Shown here one piece after another: positions 6,194-6,271 of a stretch of 6,271 nucleotides of DNA. Below the pieces are notes generated by a model, which saw only the letters and a list, made by a program, of their open reading frames with translations, ran no database searches and was not told the origin of the DNA. Position 1 is the stretch's first letter. Each line of letters starts with the position of its first letter. Made by a program: the position numbers and the translations under genes. The stretch is from contig CAMWYL010000201.1 of the NCBI GenBank assembly GCA_947178465.1, forward strand, positions 1 to 6,271, in the 5' to 3' direction. This DNA comes from an uncultured Lachnospiraceae bacterium (GTDB lineage: Bacteria; Bacillota; Clostridia; Lachnospirales; Lachnospiraceae).

Positions 6194-6220
6194 GAAACGT
6201 TGATTTAATCAGCGCTTCCT
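6192..6220 (+). repeat. Imperfect hairpin after pseG
   Basis: GGAAACGTTGAT (6193-6204) and ATCAGCGCTTCC (6208-6219) pair around a TTA loop, with one A-C mismatch and one G-T pair; A6192-T6220 can extend the stem to 13 pairs. It begins at the stop codon. No T-run follows, so it is not a clear intrinsic terminator. It may be a processing or stability element, or one copy of a dispersed palindromic repeat. Confidence 0.5.
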
Positions 6221-6255
6221 TAGAGACCGGCGAGACAGGGAGGGATGCGGGTGTG

Positions 6256-6271
6256 ATGGAAGGAAAGAAGG
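6256..6271 (+). CDS. Possible start of a downstream gene (partial)
   Basis: ATG at 6256 is followed by five open codons' worth of sequence to the window edge (MEGKK). AGGGAGG at 6237-6243 lies 12 bases ahead, and an in-frame GTG at 6253 is an alternative start. An ATG at 6245 is ruled out because its frame stops after three codons. If real, the next gene continues the operon; its product cannot be told from here. Confidence 0.4.

Noticed and set aside
1..6271. Legionaminic or sialic acid locus
   Set aside because: PseI carries PDSAFS rather than PDHxAS, and PseC and PseG are Pse-specific; no LegB/LegC/LegG (NeuC-like epimerase) or NeuC is present.
1..6271. CRISPR array, tRNA or rRNA genes, insertion sequence or phage genes
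   Set aside because: There are no regularly spaced direct repeats, cloverleaf-like segments or transposase/integrase frames; the window is almost entirely coding for the sugar pathway.

Overview
The window holds seven consecutive plus-strand genes that together make most of a pathway for a CMP-activated nonulosonic acid of the pseudaminic acid (Pse) type. The order is pseC (aminotransferase), pseF (CMP transferase), pseI (nine-carbon sugar synthase), a GNAT acetyltransferase in the pseH position, a sugar-type formyltransferase, a PIG-L family deacetylase and pseG (UDP-sugar hydrolase). All are on one strand with gaps of 13 to 98 bases, so it reads as an operon or part of one. Strong purine-rich ribosome binding sites, moderate GC content, TTG use at one start, and the protein flavour suggest a flagellated Firmicute, most likely a Clostridia/Lachnospiraceae-type gut bacterium. 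This host call is inference from style and not from a marker gene.

Layout: bases 1-69 are the tail or leader of whatever lies upstream. pseC follows (70-1263), then a terminator-like hairpin in the 98-base gap, pseF (1362-2060) whose last codons form a perfect hairpin, pseI (2136-3176), the GNAT gene (3190-3636), the formyltransferase (3654-4364, TTG start), PIG-L (4392-5087), pseG (5144-6193), and a short tail with an imperfect hairpin and what may be the first codons of another gene.

How it works together (established for Campylobacter/Helicobacter): PseB makes a 4-keto UDP-sugar from UDP-GlcNAc, PseC aminates it, PseH acetylates the new amine, PseG removes UDP, PseI condenses the product with phosphoenolpyruvate, and PseF adds CMP. 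PseB is not in this window and is expected just upstream or elsewhere. The sequence of PseI (a PDSAFS motif, and TPDTMT after KIQT) fits pseudaminic rather than sialic or legionaminic acid synthases.

The unusual part is the pair inserted between the acetyltransferase and pseG: a formyltransferase plus an N-deacetylase. Together they suggest that this strain changes the acyl groups on the sugar, for example to an N-formylated Pse. N-formyl Pse exists in nature (Pseudomonas aeruginosa 1244 pilin glycan), but its production by this gene set is a hypothesis. The likely end use is glycosylation of flagellin or another surface structure; no glycosyltransferase or flagellin gene is visible here.
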